Source of the DNA: Levilinea sp.
GTDB lineage: Bacteria; Chloroflexota; Anaerolineae; Anaerolineales; Anaerolineaceae
Direction: 5' to 3'
NCBI GenBank assembly: GCA_029975215.1
Contig: JARKPO010000061.1
Location: 62,001 to 126,000, forward strand
Length of the DNA: 64,000 nucleotides
Shown here: piece after piece, positions 1 through 7,456 of the stretch
Position numbering within the stretch: the stretch's first letter is position 1
Layout of the letters: each line of letters opens with the position of its first letter
Translations under genes and position numbers: made by a program
The notes under the pieces: model-generated
The model's database searches: none
What the model was told of the DNA's origin: nothing
Seen by the model: only the letters and a program-made list of their open reading frames with translations

Positions 1-441
1 CTTGCCCAACTGCTGGGCGATGGTGTCCGAAGAAATCCACTGGGGATTGTCAAAGGGCGGGTTAACCTGGGCCTGATCCTCGTTCATCACCACGGCCGTG
101 CCTCGCAGGCCGGGCAGAACCGGGTCCAACAGGGAGGCATCGGGAATTTGATAGGCCGACGGTGGATAGGGGGTCAGCGTGGCGGTGGGTTCGATGGTGG
201 GGGTGGAGGTGATGGTGGGGGTGCGTGAAGGCCGCGGTGTGGGGGTCAGGGTGGGGGGGGCCGGGGTGGGGGTGTAAATGCCGCGGGCCAGTTGGTCGAG
301 GGTGGGGAAATTTAGCCAGAGGAGCAGCGCCAGGGTTAAGACGGCGGCGATCCAGCTCAGGAAGGCCCAGCGGCGGACGGGATCTGCGGCAGGGGATTCC
401 GGAGCGGAAGGTGGGGTGGCGTTGTCGGGGTTGAATGTCAT
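1..441 (-). CDS. Membrane-anchored protein with Thr/Pro-rich stalk (partial, runs off left edge)
   Basis: I translated this frame by hand because it has no stop inside the window. It starts at ATG 439-441 (MTFNPDNATP) and 147 codons are visible. A short hydrophilic N-terminus (about 24 residues) precedes one hydrophobic segment (WAFLSWIAAVLTLALLLWL), so the protein is likely a single-pass inner-membrane anchor facing outward. A low-complexity TPTPAPPTLTPTPRP-type linker follows, and then the start of a globular part (VLPGLRGTAVVMNEDQAQVN). The Thr/Pro stalk matches other exported proteins in this window. The function is not recognisable from the visible part. It lies downstream of the symporter gene but behind that gene's terminator. 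Confidence 0.7.
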   Translation of the reverse strand, partial: MTFNPDNATPPSAPESPAADPVRRWAFLSWIAAVLTLALLLWLNFPTLDQLARGIYTPTPAPPTLTPTPRPSRTPTITSTPTIEPTATLTPYPPSAYQIPDASLLDPVLPGLRGTAVVMNEDQAQVNPPFDNPQWISSDTIAQQLGK

Positions 442-537
442 ACGAATCAAATCCTATTGTGATTAGACTGCTGAAACCCAATGATACTATATTTTCGGCA
501 ATTCCCCTCAGAGGATTTGCGCCTGAGCGCAGCGGGT

Positions 538-573
538 AAAAAAACCGTCGAGGGCTGGTTTGGCCCCCGACGG
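538..573 (-). terminator. Rho-independent terminator of the symporter/aminotransferase operon
   Basis: On the minus strand an 11-bp stem (CCGTCGGGGGC with GCCCTCGACGG, one G-U pair) and a 7-nt loop are followed directly by seven T residues. It lies about 30 nt beyond the symporter stop. The remainder of the 442-601 gap shows nothing else that I can name. Confidence 0.85.
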
Positions 574-601
574 GTGAAAGAATGACTGTACATGGGCGGG
601 T

Positions 602-2218
602 TTAGGTGCGGTCTTCCTCGCCTGGCTTGAGCTTACGCAGGGCATCCCACAGCGGGTTGATGCCCAGACGGTTGGAAAATTCGATGATGTTGCCGTCTAC
701 ATCGCGCAGGGGTAGAGGCGGGTTGGATTTTTGGGTGACGAGCGAGCCGACAACCATGCCGATAACGGAGACGATGAGCGCAGGCACCGAGCCAATGTAG
801 GCCGCGTCCCAAATCGCCACTTCGTAATCTCCTTCGCAGACCGCCAGGGTGATGGGCAGCAGCACCACCAGGGTGAGGATCAGCCAGGTAGAGAACCCGG
901 CCACAAAAGCGGTGACAGCCCCCACCAGGTTGGCGCGCTTCCAGTACATGCCGAAGGCGAAGGAGGTGAACACACCTACCAGCAGCACCGTCCAGGAGAA
1001 GGTGGCCAGCTTGTAAATGGTTTCGGCGTAGAGTGCCAGCAGCAGGCTGATTACCCCCATGCCGATCACACCGATGCGCGTCCACAGCAGTTGGGTTTTG
1101 CCGTCCATTTTTTTGCTTCTAAAGAACGGCAGGATGTTTTCGGAGAGGATGGAGGCACCCGCCAGGATGGAGGTGTCGGAGGTGCTCATGAGGGCAGAAG
1201 CCAGGGCAGCGATGAAGACCGAGGTCAGGATGGGCGTGAGGTATTTCATGGCCGCGGAGACCAGCACGAATTCCGTCTGGTCCACGGTGAGGTTGGGGTT
1301 GAGCACGAACATGCCGATGCCGATCAGGGGGGAGAGCACGCCGAAGCCGATGTAGAGGGCGGAGGCTAAGTAGGTGCCCCACACCGAGGTGGCCTCGTTG
1401 CGGGCCGACATGGAGCGCTGCATCAGGTCCTGGGCGGCAATGGAGCCCAGACCGACTGCCATCCAGGCCGCCAGCCAATAGGTCCAGCCCAGCAGTCCGT
1501 CGTAACCCAGGTAGCCTTCACCGGGGATGGGCAGCAAGGTGAAGGGCTTGGAGGTGAACATGGAACCAGCATTGGCCACCAGCACATCCCAACCGCCGAC
1601 GGCGCGCACCACTGCCGAGAAGACCAGGGTGATGCCGCCTGCGGTGAGGAACATTTGCATGAAGTCCAGAAGGGTGTCGGCCCACATCCCGCCCATGAGG
1701 GTGTAGACGGTGACGATGGTGGCCACCAGGATCATGCCCGCGGCCACCGGCCAGCCGAAGAGGGCGTGGACGATGTTGCCGCCCGCCACAATTTGAGCGG
1801 CCGTCCAGCCGAAGTAGGTGACAAGCTGCACCAGGGAGATGAGAAAGCCCATGGTGCGGCCGTAGCGGTGTTCAAAAAAGTCAATGAGGGTCAGGTAGCG
1901 CGCACGGCGCATGAGGCGGATGAAGAAGAAGCCGGAAATCAGCAGGCACAGGCCCGCGCCAAAGGGGTCAAACACCACCCCCTGGAAGCCGTATTGGTAG
2001 GCGTTGGAGCTGGCCCCCATGAGGACTTCGGCGGCGAACCAGGTGGCCATGATGGAGGCACCCGCCAGGTAGATAGGCAGACGGCGTCCGGCGACGATGA
2101 AATCGGTGGCGCTGCTGACTTTGCGCGAGGCATAATAGCCGACCCCCAGGCGGATGGCGAAGAAGACGGCGATGCCGATCAGTACCAACCATTGGTACTC
2201 ATATCCAGAAATGTTCAT
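602..2218 (-). CDS. Sodium:solute symporter (SSS family)
   Basis: A 538-residue polytopic protein with about 13 hydrophobic segments spread over its length. The N-terminal region (ASRKVSSATDFIVAGRRLP, then a helix starting AGASIMATWFAAEVLMG) is typical of the sodium/solute symporter family (PutP/PanF-like). It should import a small organic solute together with Na+. The start ATG has a strong Shine-Dalgarno (AGGAGGGATCGT). The upstream gene, 52 bp away in the same direction, encodes a PatA-like aminotransferase, so the solute may be the substrate of that enzyme, for example a diamine or amino acid. The substrate is an inference from context. A terminator follows the stop. Confidence 0.85.
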   Translation of the reverse strand: MNISGYEYQWLVLIGIAVFFAIRLGVGYYASRKVSSATDFIVAGRRLPIYLAGASIMATWFAAEVLMGASSNAYQYGFQGVVFDPFGAGLCLLISGFFFIRLMRRARYLTLIDFFEHRYGRTMGFLISLVQLVTYFGWTAAQIVAGGNIVHALFGWPVAAGMILVATIVTVYTLMGGMWADTLLDFMQMFLTAGGITLVFSAVVRAVGGWDVLVANAGSMFTSKPFTLLPIPGEGYLGYDGLLGWTYWLAAWMAVGLGSIAAQDLMQRSMSARNEATSVWGTYLASALYIGFGVLSPLIGIGMFVLNPNLTVDQTEFVLVSAAMKYLTPILTSVFIAALASALMSTSDTSILAGASILSENILPFFRSKKMDGKTQLLWTRIGVIGMGVISLLLALYAETIYKLATFSWTVLLVGVFTSFAFGMYWKRANLVGAVTAFVAGFSTWLILTLVVLLPITLAVCEGDYEVAIWDAAYIGSVPALIVSVIGMVVGSLVTQKSNPPLPLRDVDGNIIEFSNRLGINPLWDALRKLKPGEEDRT

Positions 2219-2270
2219 ACGATCCCTCCTGACAAGATTTCACAAAGAAAGCATGTAGTTTTACCACAGA

Positions 2271-3638
2271 TCAGTCAAATGAATGAGTGCGGGAGATCTC
2301 TTCGATGACATCCGTGAGACGATCCAACACTTGATCCAATTGTTCCTGGGTGATGACCAATGGCGGCTCGATGCGAATGGTGTGGGCGCTGGTCAGGGTT
2401 CCGGCCACCAGCACACCGCGCTGGAACAACCCAGCGGCGACTTTGTAGCCGATGGCGGAATCTTTGAAGTGCAGGCCGATGAGCAAGCCTTTGCCGGTGA
2501 CCGAATTGAAGATGTGGGGATATTTTTCGGCCAGGGCGCGCAGCCGGGGGAGGAGGTAATTGCCTTTTTGGGCGGCCTGTTCCCACAGACGGTCGCGCAG
2601 GGTGACGTTAATGGCGGCGATGGCGGCGCTGCAGGCCAATGCACCTCCGCCGGTGGTGGTGGTGTGGATGAAGGGGTTGGGATCCATCATCACCTGCCAG
2701 ATGTCTGCGTTGGCGCAGAAGGCGCTGATGGGCATGACCCCGCCGCCCAGGGATTTGGCCACGGCCAGGATATCGGGGACGACCTCCCAATGTTCCACGC
2801 CCCATAGTTTGCCAGTGCGGCCCATGCCGGTCTGCACTTCGTCGGCGATGAGCAGCACCCCGTAGCGGCGGGTGATCTCACGCAGGCGTGGCCAGAAGTC
2901 GTCCGGCGGGACGATGGCGCCGGCCTCACCCTGAATGGGCTCCATCAGCACGGCGGCAATTTCAATGCCGACCTTAGCGCAGATGTCCAGCTGGCGTTCC
3001 ACCGCGTCCGCATCGCCGTAGGGCACATGGTACACCGGCCCGCCGTAGAGCGTCCCAGGCGGGGTGCGGTAATCGGATTTGCCCATCATGGACAGGGATC
3101 CCATGGTTTTGCCGTGGAAGGCTTTGACGGCCACAATGAAACCGTTTTTGTGCGTGTACATTTTGGCCAGTTTGATAGCGCCTTCGATGGCCTCTGTGCC
3201 GCTGGCGGCGAAGAAGCTGTATTGGATGTCACCGGGGGTGATTTCGGCCATGAGGCGCGCCAAGACCCCGCGCAGGGGGTCAATCAGCTCCTGGCTGGGC
3301 ATGGGTGTGCGCTGGAGCTGCGAACGAACGGCCGCAACGACATCCGGGTGGCTCCAGCCCAGATCCATCATGCCGTACCCGCCCAGGCAGTCGAGATATT
3401 CGCGGCCGAGGATGTCGCGGAAGACGGCGCCGGAGCCTTTCCATTCGACACAGGCCCAATCCCCGGCCTCGGTGACGGATTTGCGGTATTCGAGCCAACC
3501 GCGGTTGAAATGTTCGGCAAAATTGTTCTTGGATTCTTCGATGATCTGTTTGGCCTGGGCCTCCCCTACATCGCCGCCGTGGATGATTTGCAGCCAGCGG
3601 TCGGAGTAGGCGAGGGCTTCTTGAAGCGACTGGGGCAT
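2271..3638 (-). CDS. patA: Class III PLP aminotransferase, putrescine-aminotransferase-like
   Basis: 455 residues, the usual size for class III (ornithine/putrescine type) aminotransferases. Stretches such as GFLEYRKSVT-like (GWLEYRKSVTEAGD), SFFAASGTEAIEGA, AAVLMEPIQGEAGAIVPP, IADEVQTGMGRTGK and AGTLTSAHTIRIEPPL closely follow E. coli PatA (YgjG), as I recall that sequence. The PLP lysine is K295 in DILAVAKSLGGG. The predicted reaction transfers the terminal amino group of putrescine or a related diamine to 2-oxoglutarate. The ATG is preceded by AGGAGGAAACCGC. It is the first gene of a two-gene operon with the SSS symporter and sits behind a long structured leader. Another omega-amino substrate is possible. 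Confidence 0.8.
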   Translation of the reverse strand: MPQSLQEALAYSDRWLQIIHGGDVGEAQAKQIIEESKNNFAEHFNRGWLEYRKSVTEAGDWACVEWKGSGAVFRDILGREYLDCLGGYGMMDLGWSHPDVVAAVRSQLQRTPMPSQELIDPLRGVLARLMAEITPGDIQYSFFAASGTEAIEGAIKLAKMYTHKNGFIVAVKAFHGKTMGSLSMMGKSDYRTPPGTLYGGPVYHVPYGDADAVERQLDICAKVGIEIAAVLMEPIQGEAGAIVPPDDFWPRLREITRRYGVLLIADEVQTGMGRTGKLWGVEHWEVVPDILAVAKSLGGGVMPISAFCANADIWQVMMDPNPFIHTTTTGGGALACSAAIAAINVTLRDRLWEQAAQKGNYLLPRLRALAEKYPHIFNSVTGKGLLIGLHFKDSAIGYKVAAGLFQRGVLVAGTLTSAHTIRIEPPLVITQEQLDQVLDRLTDVIEEISRTHSFD

Positions 3639-3908
3639 ATGCGGTTTCCTCCTGACAATTAAGAGTAAGTGAAAGTGACGGACGGTTTTGAATCAAAAAG
3701 CCCCCTCGGCGAGGATGTGAGGTGTTCCCCAGATTCTGCCGCGGGACGCGCTGGCGCGGGATGGGGGGCTGGCCTGGAAATGCCCGCTATTCAATTCCAA
3801 TAAGGGTTACCGGTTTCAAGGGGAGAACCTTGGGCCGCGCTGCCTGGCCGGGGTTCCAGAACCAATCGATTCTTGACTGAAATGATCATGGGAATAACTG
3901 TAGACCTA
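3639..3908 (-). promoter_or_regulatory. Long structured 5' leader of the aminotransferase operon (candidate attenuator or riboswitch)
   Basis: The 406-bp space between the aminotransferase start and the upstream arabinofuranosidase holds no convincing gene. From the predicted start site near 3908 to the ATG, the minus-strand RNA would be about 270 nt. It contains several hairpins: GGTTC-tg-GAACC, GGCC-9nt-GGCC and AAGG...CCTT. Near its end AGCCCCC (3770-3764) can pair with GGGGGCT (3705-3699), followed by five T residues (3699-3695). This terminator-like element lies about 60 nt before the ATG, after which comes a strong SD. I could not match it to a known riboswitch class. Confidence 0.4.
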
Positions 3909-3914
3909 CCAGAT

Positions 3915-3943
3915 ATCATACGACGAAATTCCCGAAAATGCAA
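3915..3943 (-). promoter_or_regulatory. Sigma-70 promoter of the aminotransferase/symporter operon
   Basis: On the minus strand TTGCAT (3943-3938) and TATGAT (3920-3915) are separated by exactly 17 nt, close to the -35/-10 consensus. The predicted transcription start near 3908 leaves a long leader before the aminotransferase ATG. Confidence 0.6.
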
Positions 3944-3988
3944 ATAACTATTCCGAAACGGAAAAACCCTTGTGCTGTACGGCCGCAT

Positions 3989-4021
3989 AAAAACGCCCTG
4001 GGCAGGTGATCCCAGGGCGTT
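3989..4021 (-). terminator. Rho-independent terminator of the arabinofuranosidase operon
   Basis: A perfect 11-bp inverted repeat (AACGCCCTGGG / CCCAGGGCGTT) with an 8-nt loop is followed on the minus strand by a run of five Ts. It lies 24 nt beyond the GH51 stop codon. Confidence 0.85.
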
Positions 4022-4044
4022 GAAGACCGGCAGTGCAGATGCGG

Positions 4045-5982
4045 CTATTCGTCCGCGGTCAGCAGCATCACCGACAGGCTGGCGGGGGGCAGATCCAGGC
4101 GGATATGCCCGCGGGCGCGCGTTTTGGTCAGCTCAATTTCACGGCTGCGCACGGCGTGGGGCTCGTCAAAGCTGTTCACCAGGCTGGGGTTGGGGGCGTT
4201 GAGCACCCAGGCTTTGGCAGCTTTGAGGGAGCTGAAATGTTCGAAGTTGACGTTGATGTGGGCGCGCTTGGCCGGGTGGCGGTTGATGAAGCTGAGCACC
4301 AGGCGCGAGCGGGCTTCGTCGCGGGTGGCGGCGATATCCAGATAGGGCACATTGCTGAGCGCGGCGATGTTGCCGAGGGCCTGGGTGCTGTAGGTGGGCA
4401 CTTTTTTCATCTCCACCCGCAGGGCCAGCTTTTCCATATTTTGAGCCATCCAGAAGGGGTAATACAGCGGGGTGGCATAGGATTTGCGCTCGTTGGTCAC
4501 AATCAGCGGCAGCACATTGACCATCTGAGCCAGGTTGGCCAGGGTGAGGGTTTTGCACTGGCGCTGGAAGACGTTCAACATCCCGGCCACATAGAGGGCG
4601 TCGCGCAGGTTGTAGTTGAGCTTGTGCATGGAAGAAGCGCCGGGGGGCGGGGTGAGCCACAGGTTCCATTCGTCAAACGCGATCTGGATCTTGCGGCGGG
4701 GGGCGGCGCGCTGAATTTGCGCGGCGATGCGCTGGATGATCACTTCGGCGTCCAGCGGCGCGGCGCACACGATGTGGTGCAGGGCGTCGGGGTCGTAGGA
4801 TTCCTGCCAGCCGCTTTGGTCGGGCTGGTAAAGGTGGAAGGAGAGGTAGTCGATCTGGTCGGCACAGCGGCTGAGGACGGTTTCATTCCACAAGCGGCCG
4901 GGGTCGTTGGCATGATCGGTCAGAACTTTATCGCCGACGGCTACAATTTGAATGTTGGGGTCCGCGGCGCGCATGGCGGCGGCAAAGGCGTTCAGCCGCT
5001 CGGCGTACTCCTCGGCGCTGGTGTGGCCCACCTGCCACTGCCCCCAGACTTCGTTGCCGATTCCCCACAGGCGCACGTTGTAGGGCTGGGGGTGGCCGTT
5101 GGCAGCGCGGCGGCGGCCTTGTTCGCCCGTGGGCGGCTCGTTGCAGTAAGCTACCCAGCGAGCAGCTTCTTCAGGGGTGCCGGAGCCGTCATTGACCACC
5201 AGGAAGGGTTCGGCCCCCACCTGGGCGCAGAATTCCATGAACTCATCCGTGCCCACCTGGTTGCTTTCGTGCGACTGCCAGGCGGGGTCAAAGCGGGCGG
5301 GGCGCTGGCTGCGCGGGCCGATGCCGTCTTCCCAATGGTAGCCGGAGGCAAAGTTGCCGCCGGGGTAGCGGATGACAGAGGGACGCAGATCGCGGATCAG
5401 GCGCAGGGTGTCGGGGCGCAGCGCTGAGCCGTCTTCGTTCCAGATGCCGCCGTAGATGCAGTTTTCCAGATGTTCAATGAAGTGGCCGTAGACATGCGGA
5501 TGGATGGTGCCAATCATCTGATCGGCGTCCACGCTGGCCTCCACCTGCATAGGACGCTGCAAAAAGCGCGGCAGGCGCAGGGCAAAGCGCCGCGGGGCGG
5601 CAGCAGCCGCAGCAGCGGAGGCTGAACCAGAGGCCTGCAGGGTGAAATCGAGAAGACCGGCCTCATGGGTATGCACGCGGATGCGCAGGCGGCCTGTGCC
5701 CGCTGGGTGACCGGCTACGCTGACGGTGAGGGCCACATTGACCGGCAGGGAGAAGGGTGTGCTGGCGGAAATCCAGTGAGCGGGGGTGGGGTCAGGCTGA
5801 TCTTCCAGCCGCAGGGTGACTGCCTCCAGGGGAATATCCTGATCGTCCACGGCCAGTTGAAAGCCTTCAATGCTGGCTGGGGCAAAGGTGTTCTTGATGA
5901 TGAAAGAGAATCCCTCTGGTGTGGAGTGCAGGGAGCCGGGCAGGTACAGTTTGCGCAGTAAAAATTCAGGAATAGCAGGCAT
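4045..5982 (-). CDS. Alpha-L-arabinofuranosidase, GH51 family
   Basis: 645 residues. The catalytic (beta/alpha)8 domain begins near residue 170 (IHPHVYGHFIEHLENCIYGG), continues through VIRYPGGNFASGYHWEDGIG, and ends in a beta domain. The predicted acid/base is E311 in GNEVWG and the nucleophile is E438 in FDEWNLW; both are present. The enzyme releases terminal arabinofuranosyl residues from plant-type oligosaccharides. No signal peptide is visible, so it probably acts inside the cell on imported oligosaccharides. Unlike many GH51 enzymes of about 500 residues, it has an extra N-terminal domain of about 145 residues joined by an Ala-rich linker. Its ATG overlaps the transporter stop (TAATG) and has GGAGG 5 nt upstream, so the two genes are translationally coupled. 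Confidence 0.9.
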   Translation of the reverse strand: MPAIPEFLLRKLYLPGSLHSTPEGFSFIIKNTFAPASIEGFQLAVDDQDIPLEAVTLRLEDQPDPTPAHWISASTPFSLPVNVALTVSVAGHPAGTGRLRIRVHTHEAGLLDFTLQASGSASAAAAAAAPRRFALRLPRFLQRPMQVEASVDADQMIGTIHPHVYGHFIEHLENCIYGGIWNEDGSALRPDTLRLIRDLRPSVIRYPGGNFASGYHWEDGIGPRSQRPARFDPAWQSHESNQVGTDEFMEFCAQVGAEPFLVVNDGSGTPEEAARWVAYCNEPPTGEQGRRRAANGHPQPYNVRLWGIGNEVWGQWQVGHTSAEEYAERLNAFAAAMRAADPNIQIVAVGDKVLTDHANDPGRLWNETVLSRCADQIDYLSFHLYQPDQSGWQESYDPDALHHIVCAAPLDAEVIIQRIAAQIQRAAPRRKIQIAFDEWNLWLTPPPGASSMHKLNYNLRDALYVAGMLNVFQRQCKTLTLANLAQMVNVLPLIVTNERKSYATPLYYPFWMAQNMEKLALRVEMKKVPTYSTQALGNIAALSNVPYLDIAATRDEARSRLVLSFINRHPAKRAHINVNFEHFSSLKAAKAWVLNAPNPSLVNSFDEPHAVRSREIELTKTRARGHIRLDLPPASLSVMLLTADE

Positions 5983-7292
5983 TAATCCTCCAAAGGGGAG
6001 ATCGTGGGGGTGTTTTTACGGGGTAAGAAGAACAAGGGCACAGCCGCCAGCAGGGTGGCAAAGGCGGCCACCTGAAAGAGCAGGGGGGTGGGGATGAACC
6101 CGGCTTTGCCGTCTATCAGGGTGGGGATGCCAAAGGTGCTGCCCAACCAGCCGCCGGTGAGCGCGCCCAAAATTTGCGGGATGAGCACATAAAAGAGTAC
6201 GTAGATGCCGGCAAACTGGCCGCGCTGATCTTGCGGGAAGAGGTCTTTGGTCCAGGCCATGGTGGCGATGGTCCAGGCGGCGGTGGGGGCCAGCCAGAGG
6301 ATGCCGGTGAGGGTGAGGGCCAGGAAGGAGCGCGAGAAGGAGAAGAGCAGCAGCCCAACCATTTCGGCGGCGACGGCCAACACGGCCATCGGCCAGCGGC
6401 CCCAACGGTCTACCAGCAGGCCGATAGGGTAGGCCAGCAGCATGCCGCCGACCAGAATGGCGACGGCCACCAGGATGGAATACTGGAGGGTTTCCAGCTT
6501 GATGTAGTGCTGCAAGTAGATGAGCAGGTATGGGAAGAACACGTTTTGAGCGGCGGTGAAGAGGGTGACGGCCGAGAGCACCAGCAAGATGCTGCGGTTA
6601 CGGCGCAAATTGTCCGGGCGGAAGACGGCCACGATCTGCTCGGCGTAGGTGCCTTCCGGCTTTGTCCCGGCGGGGGGTTCGTGAATCAGACGGCTGCTGA
6701 TCAGCCCCACCAGGAAGACGAGGGCCCCCACGCCGTAAAAGAAGGCCGGGTAGCCCACGGCTTCAATTAAAAGAGGCGCGCCGCCGTACACCAACAGAAC
6801 CGACAGCCATTTCATGATTTCCAGCGCGCCGGTGACGCGGCCGCGGTTTTGCTCGGTGGTCACATCGGTGACGTACGCATTAAAGGCGGCGTCGTTGGCA
6901 GTGGAACCCCAAAAGGTCATGATGCAGTCGAAGAGGATGGCCATGGCAACAGCCAGACCGATGGGGTGAAATTGGGCGGAGGTGGGATAGATCGCGGTGA
7001 ACACCCCCCACATCAGGTAGCCTGCAAACAGGTAAGGACGGCGGCGGCCCCAGCGGCTGCGGGTGCGGTCGCTGAGCGTACCCATGAAGATAGAAGTCAG
7101 CGTAGCCACCAGGGCGGTGGCCGACACCATCCACGAGATGGGTCGCGGGTCTGGGGTGATGTGGTTGTAGAGAAAGGTGTTAAAGAACTGGTTTTCCACC
7201 GCCCAGGCGAGCTGACCGGCAAAACCCAGCAGCAGCAAGGCCACCCATACGCGGCGGGTGAGCCAGGGGGAAGAAGAGGGGGTTGAGGTCAT
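5982..7292 (-). CDS. MFS/GPH-type sugar transporter
   Basis: 436 residues with about 12 hydrophobic segments. The first helix region (AWAVENQFFNTFLYNHI) and the cytoplasmic loop GTLSDRTRSRWGRRRPY are typical of the glycoside-pentoside-hexuronide/SLC45-like branch of the major facilitator superfamily. A second signature, PIGLLVDRWGRWPM, sits in the second half. It probably imports a sugar or short oligosaccharide with a cation. It is the promoter-proximal gene of a two-gene operon with the GH51 arabinofuranosidase, which overlaps it by one base. An arabinose-containing oligosaccharide is therefore the likely substrate, as an inference. Confidence 0.85.
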   Translation of the reverse strand: MTSTPSSSPWLTRRVWVALLLLGFAGQLAWAVENQFFNTFLYNHITPDPRPISWMVSATALVATLTSIFMGTLSDRTRSRWGRRRPYLFAGYLMWGVFTAIYPTSAQFHPIGLAVAMAILFDCIMTFWGSTANDAAFNAYVTDVTTEQNRGRVTGALEIMKWLSVLLVYGGAPLLIEAVGYPAFFYGVGALVFLVGLISSRLIHEPPAGTKPEGTYAEQIVAVFRPDNLRRNRSILLVLSAVTLFTAAQNVFFPYLLIYLQHYIKLETLQYSILVAVAILVGGMLLAYPIGLLVDRWGRWPMAVLAVAAEMVGLLLFSFSRSFLALTLTGILWLAPTAAWTIATMAWTKDLFPQDQRGQFAGIYVLFYVLIPQILGALTGGWLGSTFGIPTLIDGKAGFIPTPLLFQVAAFATLLAAVPLFFLPRKNTPTISPLED

Positions 7293-7342
7293 GCGAACCG
7301 TTCCGTGAGAGATAGGGTGGGCAAGCTTGCAGCCATAGGGTA

Positions 7343-7348
7343 ATTATA
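7343..7348 (-). promoter_or_regulatory. Possible -10 element of the transporter/arabinofuranosidase operon
   Basis: A perfect TATAAT lies on the minus strand about 50 nt upstream of the transporter ATG. There is no good -35 hexamer at 16-18 nt, so this is tentative. Confidence 0.35.
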
Positions 7349-7456
7349 GATGCATTGGGGCAAAACAAGCGGAAGCAAAGGCGGTTTTTCGGTCTGGTAT
7401 GAAACCTGCATCTTTACCCGCGAACCCTGTATCTGCTGAGAGGAGCGCAGCAAAGC

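Noticed and set aside
62-481. Minus-strand frame beginning MGFSSLITIG at the left edge
   Set aside because: It is out of frame with the better candidate that starts at 441, which shows a transmembrane helix and a Thr/Pro stalk. This frame gives a His/Pro/Arg-rich product.
4033-5427. 464-codon plus-strand frame opposite the arabinofuranosidase
   Set aside because: It overlaps the GH51 active-site region on the other strand, and is Gly/Val/His-rich without a domain.
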